From a bacterium (GTDB lineage: Bacteria; Patescibacteriota; Patescibacteriia; 2-12-FULL-60-25), in NCBI GenBank assembly GCA_021796435.1, contig JAJYXM010000016.1, forward strand, positions 998,625 to 1,062,624: a DNA stretch of 64,000 nucleotides, given 5' to 3'. A program made the position numbers and the translations under genes. Below, in pieces: positions 32,989-41,511 of the stretch. Positions within the stretch are counted from its first letter, which is position 1, and each line of letters opens with the position of its first letter. Under the pieces are notes generated by a model. The model had not been told where the DNA came from. It did not search any database and saw only the letters and a program-made list of their open reading frames with translations.

Positions 32989-33732
32989 TTATGAAATTCC
33001 AAACTCCGTTCGAACCGAATCTTTAAGTTGTTTGATAATGGATTGGTAATTGCGGGGGAGAAAGGGTTTCAGATCCGCTTCAAGCTCATGATCGGATATC
33101 ATGTCCAAGGAATCGGAAATCTTTTGCAACGATTCGGGGTCATGTGGCAAGAATTTTCGCAAATGCGGGTCACGCGCAAAAAAGTAAGCATCGAACACGT
33201 CACGTGGCTTGTGGCGGCTTTTTAGCGCTTCGATTTTCTCCTTTACGATCAGCTCATCCTTGAGCGTCACAAGGGAATAAGCGGGGAGAAAAAGCGGGTT
33301 GGTTATTACATGTGTCTGCGGCACTAGCCAGGCCGGATCGTTTTTAATCTGCAAATTAGAAATCATACCGACCTTAAAGCCCAAAATGTCGAGATTGATA
33401 TTGGCGAGATAACCGCCGGAAGTGGCATCCGCGTCCTGAACTTCCAGATTCTTGGTAATCCCTTCTTCCTCCAAATCGTAAAGCGCGCCAAGTAGGACGT
33501 CCTCGATCTCCTGTTTGGTCATGCGAGGTATGGAAAAATCCAGATCCTCAGAATATCGCGAGCCATTGAAGACGATTCGGATAGCCGTGCCGCCTTTGAA
33601 TAAAAACCTGTCCGCACCTTCCTTCTTGTACAAGGCACGCAAAAACAGATGTTGCAGGTACTCGCGTGCGACGTTTATTTCAGAAGTCTGCTCACGCGTC
33701 GCCAGCTCAGATATGTTGGACTGATTGATCAT
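32989..33732 (-). CDS. AbiEii-family nucleotidyltransferase toxin
   Basis: The 247-residue protein has the nucleotidyltransferase signature 'FLFKGGTAIRIVF' then 'RYSEDLDFS', diagnostic of the AbiEii/AbiGii toxin family (PF08843), and a helical C-terminal part with 'KIEALKSRHKPRDVFDAYF'. AbiEii toxins transfer nucleotides and block growth during phage infection. The ATG overlaps the antitoxin stop by four bases (ATGA), the usual coupling of AbiE pairs. It is flanked by tRNA-Ser-derived repeats, which suggests acquisition as an island. Confidence 0.9.
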   Translation of the reverse strand: MINQSNISELATREQTSEINVAREYLQHLFLRALYKKEGADRFLFKGGTAIRIVFNGSRYSEDLDFSIPRMTKQEIEDVLLGALYDLEEEGITKNLEVQDADATSGGYLANINLDILGFKVGMISNLQIKNDPAWLVPQTHVITNPLFLPAYSLVTLKDELIVKEKIEALKSRHKPRDVFDAYFFARDPHLRKFLPHDPESLQKISDSLDMISDHELEADLKPFLPRNYQSIIKQLKDSVRTEFGIS

Positions 33733-34415
33733 ACGATATTCAATGTCTTCAAAAGATTGTCATAAGCTACCCGTTTCCTCCCCTTCAACGCATTCCTGAA
33801 ATGGATGAGATATGAGGCTAATTTATCCTTATCAAGTTTCGAGAAATCTGACCGCTGGTTGACTTTGCGCAAACCACGAACGACGAAATACAGATAATCC
33901 AACACAGCCTTTTCCTTATCGGCCATCAAAATCGGTACACCGCCGATAGATATCTTATTGTAACCAAAAAACAGATTCCGGTTCATCCTGTGGTAAGCAA
34001 AGTCGCGGTTGAGTCGATTGAACCGTTTAGGGAATTTCGGCGTCACCGATGTGACCGCATACACCGTTTCCGGGATTATCCTGTGATAGGAAAGCGCAGA
34101 TTCCAAAGAAATATATGACGGAGAAACCAGATAATTCGCCAAAGCGAATGCGCTGGGGAGCCTGACTGACAGACCGAATAATCCGGGCTTGATCCGAACT
34201 AAAACACCCTCTGCCAAGGCCTCGCTCAAAGCCCGTTCCGTCTGCTTAACGGATAAGCCCAAAAGCCGACGTAAATCATTTTTACCAAAAACAGGTATGG
34301 ATTCATACCTTAGCAATGTCGCTTGAAGCTTAGCCGGAGAAAATAGCTTTCTTAAGCGAATTTTTGTCGTTTTGCCTATATTCTTAACCTTTTTACTGTT
34401 AATTCTTTTTGCCAT
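33729..34415 (-). CDS. AbiEi-like antitoxin/transcriptional regulator
   Basis: Starting at ATG 34415 (ATG 34451 is possible), the protein has 228 residues. It has an N-terminal winged helix ('FGKNDLRRLLGLSVKQTERAL') and a C-terminal domain ('YISLESALSYHRIIPE', 'ADKEKAVLDYLYF') typical of AbiEi antitoxins. These bind the operon promoter and counter the cognate toxin. The gene is upstream of and overlaps the toxin gene. Basic N-terminus (about six Lys) fits DNA binding. Confidence 0.88.
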   Translation of the reverse strand: MAKRINSKKVKNIGKTTKIRLRKLFSPAKLQATLLRYESIPVFGKNDLRRLLGLSVKQTERALSEALAEGVLVRIKPGLFGLSVRLPSAFALANYLVSPSYISLESALSYHRIIPETVYAVTSVTPKFPKRFNRLNRDFAYHRMNRNLFFGYNKISIGGVPILMADKEKAVLDYLYFVVRGLRKVNQRSDFSKLDKDKLASYLIHFRNALKGRKRVAYDNLLKTLNIV

Positions 34416-34606
34416 ACCGTGGGTGGAAAAACTATCAACAGTAAGATACATCCAGTGGAAAAGTACGTCAAACGTTTAATTTATATAACACCCCGGATTC
34501 CGTCCAGCACTTTGTCCAATCTTCCCCTTAAAACGATTTTATTTTCGCTGATAGCCCTTCGCATAGACAAGGATAAATCCGATACATCGAGTATCGAGTT
34601 ATTTAT

Positions 34607-34642
34607 GACGGAGAGAGGGAATCTCACGTCGTCGCTTCGCTC
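34607..34642. repeat. Degenerate tRNA-Ser 3'-end repeat (right)
   Basis: GACGGAGAGAGGGAATCTC and following bases correspond to 32781-32818 (shared core CGTCGTCGC). It resembles the tRNA-Ser 3' end just downstream and forms the right flank of the AbiE region. Confidence 0.55.
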
Positions 34643-34770
34643 CCCCTGCGAGGATAGCTCCAGGTTTCCCGCAAGCCATTCCCTCTGCGCCAGATAGAAA
34701 AACATGCTTCGCTTGATTTCCTACAACCTTTCGAGTTCTAATCCCTCTTCTTACTACAGCCACATACCAC

Positions 34771-34794
34771 AAAACCCGCCGGTTGGCGGGTTTT
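34771..34794 (-). terminator. tRNA-Ser terminator
   Basis: A perfect ten-base-pair stem AAAACCCGCC/GGCGGGTTTT with loop GGTT lies six bases 3' of the tRNA-Ser. Confidence 0.85.
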
Positions 34795-34799
34795 ATGCA

Positions 34800-34890
34800 T
34801 GGCGGAGAGAGAGGGATTCGAACCCTCGCGCGGTTTGACCCGCCTAGGAGATTAGCAATCTCCCCCCTTCAGCCTCTTGGGTACCTCTCC
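34800..34890 (-). tRNA. tRNA-Ser (anticodon GCT)
   Basis: A 91-base cloverleaf with encoded CCA. The acceptor is GGAGAGG/TCTCTCC, the anticodon stem GGAGA/TCTCC closes the loop TTGCTAA (anticodon GCT, reading AGC/AGT), there is a long variable arm and a T arm GAGGG TTCGAAT CCCTC. Confidence 0.93.
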
Positions 34891-35097
34891 GTGCTCGCTT
34901 ACGTTGTCTTGCGCTACGCATTCACCTATGGTGCCTGCTTGCGCCCCGACAACTCGCTGCGTTCCCCATGCTTCGCGTGGGGGCCCCGAAGGCTAATAAC
35001 GCCGGCTGCGATGCTTCAAAAATGCCTTCGAAGCGGGCTAAGATTAGCAATTACGACGGATTTCGGCAAGGCTCTGTTCGCCCCACGAATCTATGGC

Positions 35098-35106
35098 TGA
35101 TATACT
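35098..35106 (+). promoter_or_regulatory. Extended -10 promoter for ccdA
   Basis: TGATATACT (TG, one base, TATACT) ends nine bases before the ATG at 35116. An extended -10 can work without a -35 box; the position predicts a leaderless transcript. The 207 bases between the tRNA and this box hold small hairpins but no gene. Confidence 0.55.
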
Positions 35107-35115
35107 GCATCATAT

Positions 35116-35832
35116 ATGACCGCATTCATCTTCGCGCTTTTGGCTGGAGCAGTGACCATAGCTGGACCATGCATCTTGCCTCTTTTGCCCATTATCCTGG
35201 GTACATCGACAGTCAAACGCCATCCGGCGCGACCTTTGTTCATCATCATGGGATTCATCCTGGCGTTCAGCGGATCGGCCATCATCTTCTCTGTTTTCGG
35301 ACGTACGCTTAACATCTCATCAGAATCCTGGCGCTATGCCGCCGCTGTCCTGATCGGCTTATTCGGCCTGATGCTGCTCTTCCCCAAATTACAGGAGAGC
35401 CTCTTCTCGCGCATCGGACGGCTGACGGCCAAGATGGCGCCACGCCAGACGAATTTGGCCGAAGGAGGACTGGTCAGCGGATTCATACTGGGGCTTTCGC
35501 TCGGTCTCGTGTGGACGCCGTGCGCTGGCCCGGTCTTGGGATCGATACTCACCCTCATCGCGGCCAACCAGAACATCGCGCAGACTGCCGGCCTGCTCAT
35601 CGCCTATTCCATCGGCGCTGGCCTGCCGATGATCGCTATCGCTTATGGCGGACAGGCCGCCGTGACACGAGTCAGATCGATCGCCAAGTACACAGTGGCG
35701 ATCCAGCGTGCCTTCGGAGCCCTGACCATCCTGATCGCGATCGGTCTTTTCACCGGAGCCGACAGGGACTTTCTGACTTACTTGTTGGAGAAAGCTCCTT
35801 GGCTCTTCCTGAATCGATATTTCAACATCTGA
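35116..35832 (+). CDS. ccdA: CcdA/DsbD-type transmembrane thiol-redox transporter
   Basis: The 238-residue protein has six membrane helices and the paired motifs 'AGPCILPLLPIILG' (Cys19) and 'WTPCAGPVLGSIL' (Cys near 139), the hallmark of CcdA. It passes reducing equivalents from cytoplasmic thioredoxin across the membrane to extracellular thioredoxin-like proteins. The partner is the next gene (one base apart), a TlpA/DipZ-like protein, so together they form a split DipZ system. Confidence 0.92.
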   Translation: MTAFIFALLAGAVTIAGPCILPLLPIILGTSTVKRHPARPLFIIMGFILAFSGSAIIFSVFGRTLNISSESWRYAAAVLIGLFGLMLLFPKLQESLFSRIGRLTAKMAPRQTNLAEGGLVSGFILGLSLGLVWTPCAGPVLGSILTLIAANQNIAQTAGLLIAYSIGAGLPMIAIAYGGQAAVTRVRSIAKYTVAIQRAFGALTILIAIGLFTGADRDFLTYLLEKAPWLFLNRYFNI

Positions 35833-35833
35833 T

Positions 35834-36895
35834 ATGACAAAACAGACAAAAATAGGGATAGCTGCGATAGCCGGACTCGTCATCCTTGCCGCAGTGCTTT
35901 CTTCGCTCGGTCCGCCGATGCAACAGCAGAGCGGGCTACAGCTCAGTATCCCGGATATGAACCAGACTTCGGGGTTGCCGGTCTTAAGCCAAAGCATGCC
36001 GCAATTCCAAGGCATCAGTCGTTGGTGGAACACGCCGGACGGACAACCGCTGACGCCGGAGAAGCTCAAGGGCAAAGTTGTGCTGATAGATTTTTGGACA
36101 TATTCCTGCATCAACTGTCTGCGCACCCTCCCCTTCTTGCGCAGCCTACAGACCAAATATGCGGACAAAGGCCTGGTGATAGTCGGGGTGCATACGCCTG
36201 AATTCGATTTCGAAGGCAAAGCAGAAAACGTGGATAAGGAGATAAAGAAGCTCGGACTGCTCTACCCCATCGCGTTGGATGCGGAGCATGCGACGTGGTT
36301 AGCCTACAATAACCGATATTGGCCGGCAGAATATCTGTTCGATGCGCAAGGCAGATTGCGCCACACGCATTTCGGCGAAGGTGCGTATGACGAGACGGAG
36401 AACGATATCCGGCAGCTGCTTTTGGAAGGTACGACGTTCTCGCTGCCTCCAGCGGATACCGGATTCGCAACGCCGGACTTCAGCGAAATCGGCACTTCAG
36501 AGACGTACTTCGGCCTGAAGAGACAGGAGTCGTTCCAGGGGTCCCCACGGCCCAGCGCCAAGAAACAGGCTTTCGTGATGGTGAAACAACCTAACAGCAA
36601 CGACTGGTCCGTAGGTGGGACGTGGAGTTTCACTGACGAATATGCGCTGGCCGAGGCCGCTGACGATACCTTCAGCTTCAACGTCAAGGCAGCGAAACTG
36701 CATCTCGTGCTGGATTCGGCGGACGGAACCGATAAACGCATCAGGATATCGGTCGACGGCGCAGTCACGCAGACCATGACCATCAATGAATCGACTTTGT
36801 ATACGGTCGCCGAATTCGCTGACGGTGGTCGGCATACCGTGACCATAGAGATGCTGGATGCGGGGGTGAGGTTCTATTCCGCGACCTTTTCCTGA
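35834..36895 (+). CDS. TlpA/DipZ-like membrane-anchored thioredoxin
   Basis: The 353-residue protein has an N-terminal membrane anchor (about 7-25), a TlpA/AhpC-type thioredoxin domain with 'WTYSCINCLRTLPFL' (C92/C95) and a proline at the expected 'YWPAEYLFD' position. A C-terminal beta-sandwich domain (about 220-350) resembles the carbohydrate-binding-like end of mycobacterial DipZ. It would take electrons from the CcdA protein to reduce disulfides outside the membrane, balancing the DsbA-like protein at 4195. Confidence 0.88.
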   Translation: MTKQTKIGIAAIAGLVILAAVLSSLGPPMQQQSGLQLSIPDMNQTSGLPVLSQSMPQFQGISRWWNTPDGQPLTPEKLKGKVVLIDFWTYSCINCLRTLPFLRSLQTKYADKGLVIVGVHTPEFDFEGKAENVDKEIKKLGLLYPIALDAEHATWLAYNNRYWPAEYLFDAQGRLRHTHFGEGAYDETENDIRQLLLEGTTFSLPPADTGFATPDFSEIGTSETYFGLKRQESFQGSPRPSAKKQAFVMVKQPNSNDWSVGGTWSFTDEYALAEAADDTFSFNVKAAKLHLVLDSADGTDKRIRISVDGAVTQTMTINESTLYTVAEFADGGRHTVTIEMLDAGVRFYSATFS

Positions 36896-36922
36896 AGCGA
36901 CGCCTCCCTCGTGCCTTAGGGG

Positions 36923-36951
36923 TTGACATTATCGGATGTCCGTCTTAAGGT
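36923..36951 (+). promoter_or_regulatory. Promoter of the zinc-ribbon gene at 36981
   Basis: A consensus TTGACA (36923-36928) is followed after 17 bases by TAAGGT (36946-36951). GGAGGG lies at 36968-36973, eight bases before the ATG. Confidence 0.6.
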
Positions 36952-36980
36952 TCGCGCAGCTCGTTTAGGAGGGTTTTGGC

Positions 36981-37442
36981 ATGAAGAAGCTCGAAGCGCA
37001 TTGCAGGATCAAGGGACACAAACCGGGGATGCATTGCCCCATGTGCAGCAGTCTGCTCTTGCCCGTCATCGCGATCGAGGGCAGCGAAGGCGGCATCATC
37101 GGAGGGCGTCGTGCCAGGCAGCTGGTCACGATCGACCATCTGACCTGCGAAAACTGTTCCGCCATATACGAGGTGGCGCCAGAGTTCCGCGGACGCGACA
37201 TCACGACTTACCTGGAAGACCGGCTGGCCACGCACGTCAGGAACCCCGACATGAAGCCTGCGGAGTGCTCCTGCTGCCTGCAGAAACTGACCGAAGGCAC
37301 CAAGACCGCTGACTACACCAGCGGACGACGGACCGGGCCGGTCGCTACTGTCGCGACCTATCTGTACTGCAACGTCTGCTTCAAGGTCCTCTGGGTCGAA
37401 AGGACCGCGCCCGGGGCTCGGCCTCACATGAATCCGCCCTGA
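36981..37442 (+). CDS. Multi-CXXC zinc-binding protein
   Basis: The 153-residue soluble protein has four CXXC-like pairs (about residues 19-22, 55-58, 95-98, 130-133), arranged as two zinc ribbons. No membrane segment or enzymatic motif is seen, and I do not recognise the family. It is a single-gene unit with its own promoter, a good ribosome binding site and a strong terminator. High GC content sets it apart from the prophage but not from the peptide-maturase region. Confidence 0.7.
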   Translation: MKKLEAHCRIKGHKPGMHCPMCSSLLLPVIAIEGSEGGIIGGRRARQLVTIDHLTCENCSAIYEVAPEFRGRDITTYLEDRLATHVRNPDMKPAECSCCLQKLTEGTKTADYTSGRRTGPVATVATYLYCNVCFKVLWVERTAPGARPHMNPP

Positions 37443-37465
37443 TCCCGTCAGACGCATCCAAAAAA

Positions 37466-37502
37466 CGCACCAGGTTGCTCAGCCTGGTGCGTGTCTTTTT
37501 TT
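37466..37502 (+). terminator. Rho-independent terminator
   Basis: A nine-base-pair stem CGCACCAGG/CCTGGTGCG, followed by GTC and a long T run. Confidence 0.9.
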
Positions 37503-37534
37503 CGCGTACTGCATCCAAACCAGATAAGTCCTTT

Positions 37535-38917
37535 CTATTCAAAATTTTCTACGTAAACCGGTTCATCATAACCGTCGGAGGCACCCGCTCTTCCGCGGGA
37601 TTCAGCCGTACCGAACAGGTCGAGTCGAGTCCGTCGGTCCCCTTTCAATTCAGCCATGAACTTAACGATATCCTGATCGAGCATGATCTGATCCGGTGTC
37701 ACAGGTTTAGTCAGGCGCAAACCATCCAACGAGCGGCAACGGCTCAACGCGACGTAGACTTGGCCGGCAGCAAAAGCACCGCGATCGAGGTCGATGACAG
37801 CTTGGTCAAAAGTCTTACCCTGGCTTTTATGGATCGTGATGGCCCAAGCCAAGCGCAGCGGTATCTGCGTGAAACTGCCGATCTTCTCCGCCTCGATACG
37901 TCCATAGCGCTCATTGAATCTGTTGCGATAGAGATTCCAGGTATGCATATCGACGCGCACCGTAGTCCCGTCATCGAGATCTACTTTGACTCCATCATCC
38001 TCGAAACCAGCGACGCGGCCGAGGCTTCCGTTGACATAGGCACCAGCGGGGTCGTTGACCATGCACATGACGCGCGCGCCGCGCTTGAGGCTCAATTCCT
38101 CGTCGGTCGGCATTTCGCGATCACCGAAATCCCCGGACGCGTGACCTTTGAATTTCCTGGCCTTGGGCAAGAGCGAGACCAGGCGCCGTTCGTTCAAGGC
38201 ATCGGCGGCACGATTCGTCGGCGTCAGGACGATCGCATCTTCCGGCAAGGCGCCGTGCTTTACGCAGCGATTCAGTTCGACCAAAGCTGCAGAGGAGATG
38301 CTCTGATCGCGGATACCGTTAAGGAGTTCGATGAACTTCTTGTCTTTTTGCCGGTGGACTTTCTCGAGTTCAAGGAAAGCGACTTGCCCGTAATCCAAGA
38401 GTTCGCTGACGACGTTGGACGAAAAGAAATACGGTGTCGTGTACAAGTGCGTGAAGGCTTCCTTGTCATGCTGCGTGACGACAGGCGGAAGCTGGAACAA
38501 GTCGCCGATCGCGATGACACGGACTCCGCCGAACGGACGTTCGTCCTCGCGCGCGGCACGCAGGAAAGCATCGACACAGTCCAACAGATCGGCGCGGACC
38601 ATAGATATCTCATCGATGATGATCCTGTCTATCGCAGCGTACATGCCGTCACGCGCAGCAGCGCCTTTACGCCTGGCGTGCTTAGCCGTTATGTCTGGCG
38701 AGAAGCGGAAAAAACGATGGATCGTCTCGCCTTCGACATTCAGTGCCGCGACACCAGTCGGCGCCAAGACAGGGACGGTGCGCGGCGCGTTGTCGCGATA
38801 ATGCCGCAATAACGTACTTTTTCCCGTTCCGGCCCGGCCGGTGATGAAGACGAACGGCGTTTCGCCGTCCATCAGCTCCAAAGCCCTTTTAGATTGCTCA
38901 TCTAACTCAAACCGCAT
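37535..38917 (-). CDS. PIF1-like DNA helicase
   Basis: The 460-residue protein has Walker A 'GRAGTGKSTLL', Walker B 'IIDEISMV', a 'GDLFQLPPV' motif and the C-terminal UvrD-like motif 'TIHKSQGKTFD' with 'YVALSRCRS'. This set is typical of the PIF1 branch of superfamily 1 helicases, which unwind DNA 5' to 3' and resolve structured DNA. Its start overlaps the GIY-YIG gene by 11 bases, and that gene follows the RhlE-like gene by two, so the three form an operon. Confidence 0.92.
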   Translation of the reverse strand: MRFELDEQSKRALELMDGETPFVFITGRAGTGKSTLLRHYRDNAPRTVPVLAPTGVAALNVEGETIHRFFRFSPDITAKHARRKGAAARDGMYAAIDRIIIDEISMVRADLLDCVDAFLRAAREDERPFGGVRVIAIGDLFQLPPVVTQHDKEAFTHLYTTPYFFSSNVVSELLDYGQVAFLELEKVHRQKDKKFIELLNGIRDQSISSAALVELNRCVKHGALPEDAIVLTPTNRAADALNERRLVSLLPKARKFKGHASGDFGDREMPTDEELSLKRGARVMCMVNDPAGAYVNGSLGRVAGFEDDGVKVDLDDGTTVRVDMHTWNLYRNRFNERYGRIEAEKIGSFTQIPLRLAWAITIHKSQGKTFDQAVIDLDRGAFAAGQVYVALSRCRSLDGLRLTKPVTPDQIMLDQDIVKFMAELKGDRRTRLDLFGTAESRGRAGASDGYDEPVYVENFE

Positions 38918-39158
38918 GTGATATGAAGACTTCTTTTTCTGCTTTACTTAATTTCTTGAGTGCGACTTCCCCTCTTCGCGCCGCGCTTTCCGATTTCATG
39001 GCTCTTGACCAGACAAGTTCGACCGGTCGGCGCGAACGCGTGTATTTGGCGCCGTCGCCGGAGTTATGCTTGGCTAACCGGGCTGCGATGTCGGTCGTGA
39101 TGCCGGTGTACAGAGTACCATCCGCGCAGCGCAAGATGTAGACGGACCAGCGTGACAT
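38907..39158 (-). CDS. GIY-YIG nuclease-domain protein (YhbQ-like)
   Basis: The 83-residue protein has 'WSVYILRCADGTLYTGITTD', 'ARLAKHNSG', 'GAKYTRSRRP' and 'KKLSKAEKEVFI', matching the UPF0213/YhbQ family over its whole length. These are small nucleases implicated in DNA repair. It lies between an RNA helicase and a DNA helicase gene on the same strand. Unlike the copy at 16102 it has a normal C-terminus. Confidence 0.9.
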   Translation of the reverse strand: MSRWSVYILRCADGTLYTGITTDIAARLAKHNSGDGAKYTRSRRPVELVWSRAMKSESAARRGEVALKKLSKAEKEVFISHAV

Positions 39159-39160
39159 GT

Positions 39161-40402
39161 TCAGCGTCTCCGACGGCCAAAGCCTCCGCTCGAAGGCGGG
39201 CGGCGACCAGCCGAGGGACGACGCGGACCGCCGCTGGAACGTCTTTCCGGTTCGAAAGGTGTCGGCCGAGGAGCGGGCAATTCAGGGAGTTTGGTGATGG
39301 GAAGATACGAACGCGTCAGACGCTGGATGGCTTCGACCTCCTTGCGCTGGTCAGGCGTGGCGAAAGAGATGGCTTTCCCCTCTTCGCCGGCGCGGGCGGT
39401 CCGACCGATACGATGCACATAGTCCTCGGCCTGGTCAGGCAAATCGAAGTTGACGACCAGCTCGATCCCTTTGACGTCGATACCGCGTGCAGCGATGTCG
39501 GTCGCGACAAGGACGCGATATTTCCCGGATTTGAATCCATCCAGCGCATCTCGGCGTTGGCTGAGCGAACGATCGGAATGGATCTCGGCAGAAGTGTGCC
39601 CCATGTTGCGGATGGCGCGGGCGACCTTACGCGCGCCGTGCTTGGTCCGACTGAACACGAGGACAGAACCACGGTTCTCGCCCAGGATCCTGTCGAGCAA
39701 GCGCAGCTTATCTTCCTTACTTACGACGAAGAGTTCCTGCGAGATCTTTTCGGCGGTCGTTCCGGCGCGGGCGATCTCGATCCTGACAGGCAATTTCATG
39801 TAGGTGCTGGCCATCTTGAAGATCTCCGGAGGCATGGTCGCGGAAAAAAGCATGGTCTGACGCTCCTGCGGCATGGCGCGGAGGATCTTGTTGATCTGCG
39901 GCGCGAAACCCATATCGAGCATGCGGTCAGCTTCGTCGAGCACCAGGATGCGCACATCGTCGAGCTTGACCGTGCGTTGTTCGAGATGATCGATCAGACG
40001 GCCGGGAGTGACGACGAGCACATGCGGCTTCTTGGATAGGTTCTGGATCTGTTGGTGCATCGAGGCGCCGCCGATGAGGACGGCCGTGCGCAAACCGATC
40101 GGTTTACCGATGGTCTGCAACACTTCATCGGCCTGAAGAGCCAGCTCACGAGTTGGCAGGACGACCAAGCCGCGGCCTTTGAATTGGGCCAGACGTTGGA
40201 TGAGCGGAATTCCGAAAGCCAGCGTCTTACCGGTTCCGGTCTGGGCGATTCCGACGATATCCTTGCCCTCGATGGCTACCGGAATCGATTTACGTTGGAT
40301 GGGCGTAGGAGCCGTATACTTGAGTTTCCACAGGATTTCGAGCAATTTCGGCGCTATGCCTAGACCATAAAATCCCGGTTCTATTGGGGTGGTGGGGTTC
40401 AT
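39161..40402 (-). CDS. DEAD-box RNA helicase, RhlE-like
   Basis: The frame is open to 40462, but ATG 40402 gives the family start and follows a TATACA box by 11 bases (413 residues). The motifs are 'PTPIQ' (Q motif), 'AQTGTGKT', 'PTRELALQ', 'VLDEADRMLDMGF', 'FSATMP', 'VLVATDIAARGIDV' and 'HRIGRTARAG'. The C-terminus is Arg/Gly/Pro-rich, as in RhlE proteins that act on ribosomal and structured RNA. Confidence 0.93.
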   Translation of the reverse strand: MNPTTPIEPGFYGLGIAPKLLEILWKLKYTAPTPIQRKSIPVAIEGKDIVGIAQTGTGKTLAFGIPLIQRLAQFKGRGLVVLPTRELALQADEVLQTIGKPIGLRTAVLIGGASMHQQIQNLSKKPHVLVVTPGRLIDHLEQRTVKLDDVRILVLDEADRMLDMGFAPQINKILRAMPQERQTMLFSATMPPEIFKMASTYMKLPVRIEIARAGTTAEKISQELFVVSKEDKLRLLDRILGENRGSVLVFSRTKHGARKVARAIRNMGHTSAEIHSDRSLSQRRDALDGFKSGKYRVLVATDIAARGIDVKGIELVVNFDLPDQAEDYVHRIGRTARAGEEGKAISFATPDQRKEVEAIQRLTRSYLPITKLPELPAPRPTPFEPERRSSGGPRRPSAGRRPPSSGGFGRRRR

Positions 40403-40413
40403 AATAAGGCCAG

Positions 40414-40419
40414 TGTATA
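40414..40419 (-). promoter_or_regulatory. -10 box TATACA for the RhlE-like gene
   Basis: On the minus strand TATACA is followed after 11 bases by the ATG at 40402. An ATGACA 15 bases further up may serve as -35. Confidence 0.4.
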
Positions 40420-40450
40420 GGTTTAAGCCGGAATTGTCATGCGACAACGT

Positions 40451-40479
40451 TTGACAAAGCACGAAAAAACCGTTAAAGC
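40451..40479 (+). promoter_or_regulatory. Promoter of the gene at 40507
   Basis: A consensus TTGACA (40451-40456) and TAAAGC (40474-40479) are 17 bases apart. The leader carries an AAAGGAG ribosome binding site eight bases before the ATG. Confidence 0.6.
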
Positions 40480-40506
40480 ATCAGCGTTCTGTCAAAGGAG
40501 CGCACC

Positions 40507-41049
40507 ATGTCTGACACGGACAATGTACATCCGCCGAAGCAACACGAGGTCAGAAAGCTGCAACTCAAGTCATTGCTCTTCACTCAGATTGCGCTGATCA
40601 TCATGTTCGTCTGCTGCGCTGTGCTCGCATATACGAATCTGAGGTCGGCCGGAATCATCAGCCACTTACAGGCCAACAACAGTGCCTGCATCGATGAAGC
40701 GAGCAGGTGTCTCCAGAACTTCAAGCTGGCCGCTGGCGTCGCAAGCAGTTGCGCTGACCAGCTAGAGTCCAGCGTTGCCGACAGCAAAGAAGCGCTGACC
40801 GAGCTCCACGGCTGTAACACGGACCTCGCAAACCTGGTCGAGGACGCAAAAAAGCAGAACAAGGATAAGTCAGCGGCTTCGAATCGATATCTGGCCTGCC
40901 TTGAGCAGTCGACTTACGACAAAAAGCAGACGATCATCGCGCTTTCGCGAGCGAGCTTCGCCCTCGAGACGTGCGAGGCGGAGAACCAGCGGCTTCAGAA
41001 GCTGCTCGTCGCGCCGTTCCCCACTGCACAGCCCGCCTCATCACACTGA
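40507..41049 (+). CDS. Membrane-anchored coiled-coil protein
   Basis: The 180-residue protein has a charged N-terminus, one membrane helix (about 24-46) and a long helical extracytoplasmic region with regularly placed Cys (about residues 60, 67, 81, 102, 129, 153) and probable coiled coil. No domain is recognised. It has its own promoter, a good ribosome binding site and a terminator, so it is an independent unit. Confidence 0.65.
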   Translation: MSDTDNVHPPKQHEVRKLQLKSLLFTQIALIIMFVCCAVLAYTNLRSAGIISHLQANNSACIDEASRCLQNFKLAAGVASSCADQLESSVADSKEALTELHGCNTDLANLVEDAKKQNKDKSAASNRYLACLEQSTYDKKQTIIALSRASFALETCEAENQRLQKLLVAPFPTAQPASSH

Positions 41050-41062
41050 CAGACCTACCTCA

Positions 41063-41094
41063 AAGGGAGACGCTCGTCTCCCTTCTCGTTTTTT
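41063..41094 (+). terminator. Rho-independent terminator
   Basis: A nine-base-pair stem AAGGGAGAC/GTCTCCCTT with loop GCTC, followed by CTCG and six T, 13 bases after the stop. Confidence 0.85.
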
Positions 41095-41107
41095 ATGAAA
41101 CTGTCCG

Positions 41108-41461
41108 TCAGCGGAAAATGAATATGCCCAGCACCACGACGGCGTTGACCAAGATAGAGAAAAAATTTACGACAACGATGGGCTTATCACGATGCAACAT
41201 CCCATAGAACACCCAGAAAACCGCGACCAAGGTATATGCCGTCCAAGAAACCAAAGAGAGGCCTGATGTGTCACGACCTACCCAGACGTTAGAGATCTGC
41301 GGCAAGGTCATGACAGGGCCCAACATGGCGACGGCGTAGATCGAGTGGTCCACGGCACTCTTAAGCTTATCCGACTGCGGACGGTTATTCGTCTTCTTGC
41401 TGCGAGCCGCACGTTTACGCTGACCCACATGATGTAATCCGAAATTGTGGTTAGCCATCAA
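41108..41461 (-). CDS. SemiSWEET-type (PQ-loop) transporter
   Basis: The 117-residue protein has a basic N-terminal extension (about 1-35) and three membrane helices with the PQ-loop motif 'GPVMTLPQISNVW' and 'GLSLVSWTAY'. This is the MtN3/SemiSWEET pattern of small sugar transporters that work as dimers. An ATG at 41458 is a near alternative. It is on the same strand as the TspO gene upstream. Confidence 0.85.
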   Translation of the reverse strand: MMANHNFGLHHVGQRKRAARSKKTNNRPQSDKLKSAVDHSIYAVAMLGPVMTLPQISNVWVGRDTSGLSLVSWTAYTLVAVFWVFYGMLHRDKPIVVVNFFSILVNAVVVLGIFIFR

Positions 41462-41511
41462 CCGAGATCTTTATCAGTCGATTATAGCAGATTGTGCATA
41501 TGCAGTCTCAA

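Larger units (their letters stand above)
34452..34799. other. Gene-poor stretch with tRNA-Ser relic
   Basis: No convincing gene is seen. The minus-strand frame 34481-34705 (74 codons) crosses the tRNA-Ser-derived repeat at 34607-34642; its C-terminal part is charged and helical and could be another gene fragment. The stretch ends with the tRNA-Ser terminator at 34771. Confidence 0.4.

Noticed and set aside
34481-34705. A 74-codon minus-strand frame before the AbiE pair
   Set aside because: It crosses a tRNA-Ser-derived repeat and has no recognisable domain, so it is noted only as possible debris.
34783-35100. A plus-strand frame with 'GERGIRTL' near its start
   Set aside because: It is the antisense translation of tRNA-Ser(GCT), a well-known annotation artefact.
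37475-38812. A 445-codon plus-strand frame
   Set aside because: It is antisense to the PIF1-like helicase, which has all its motifs; the antisense frame has none.
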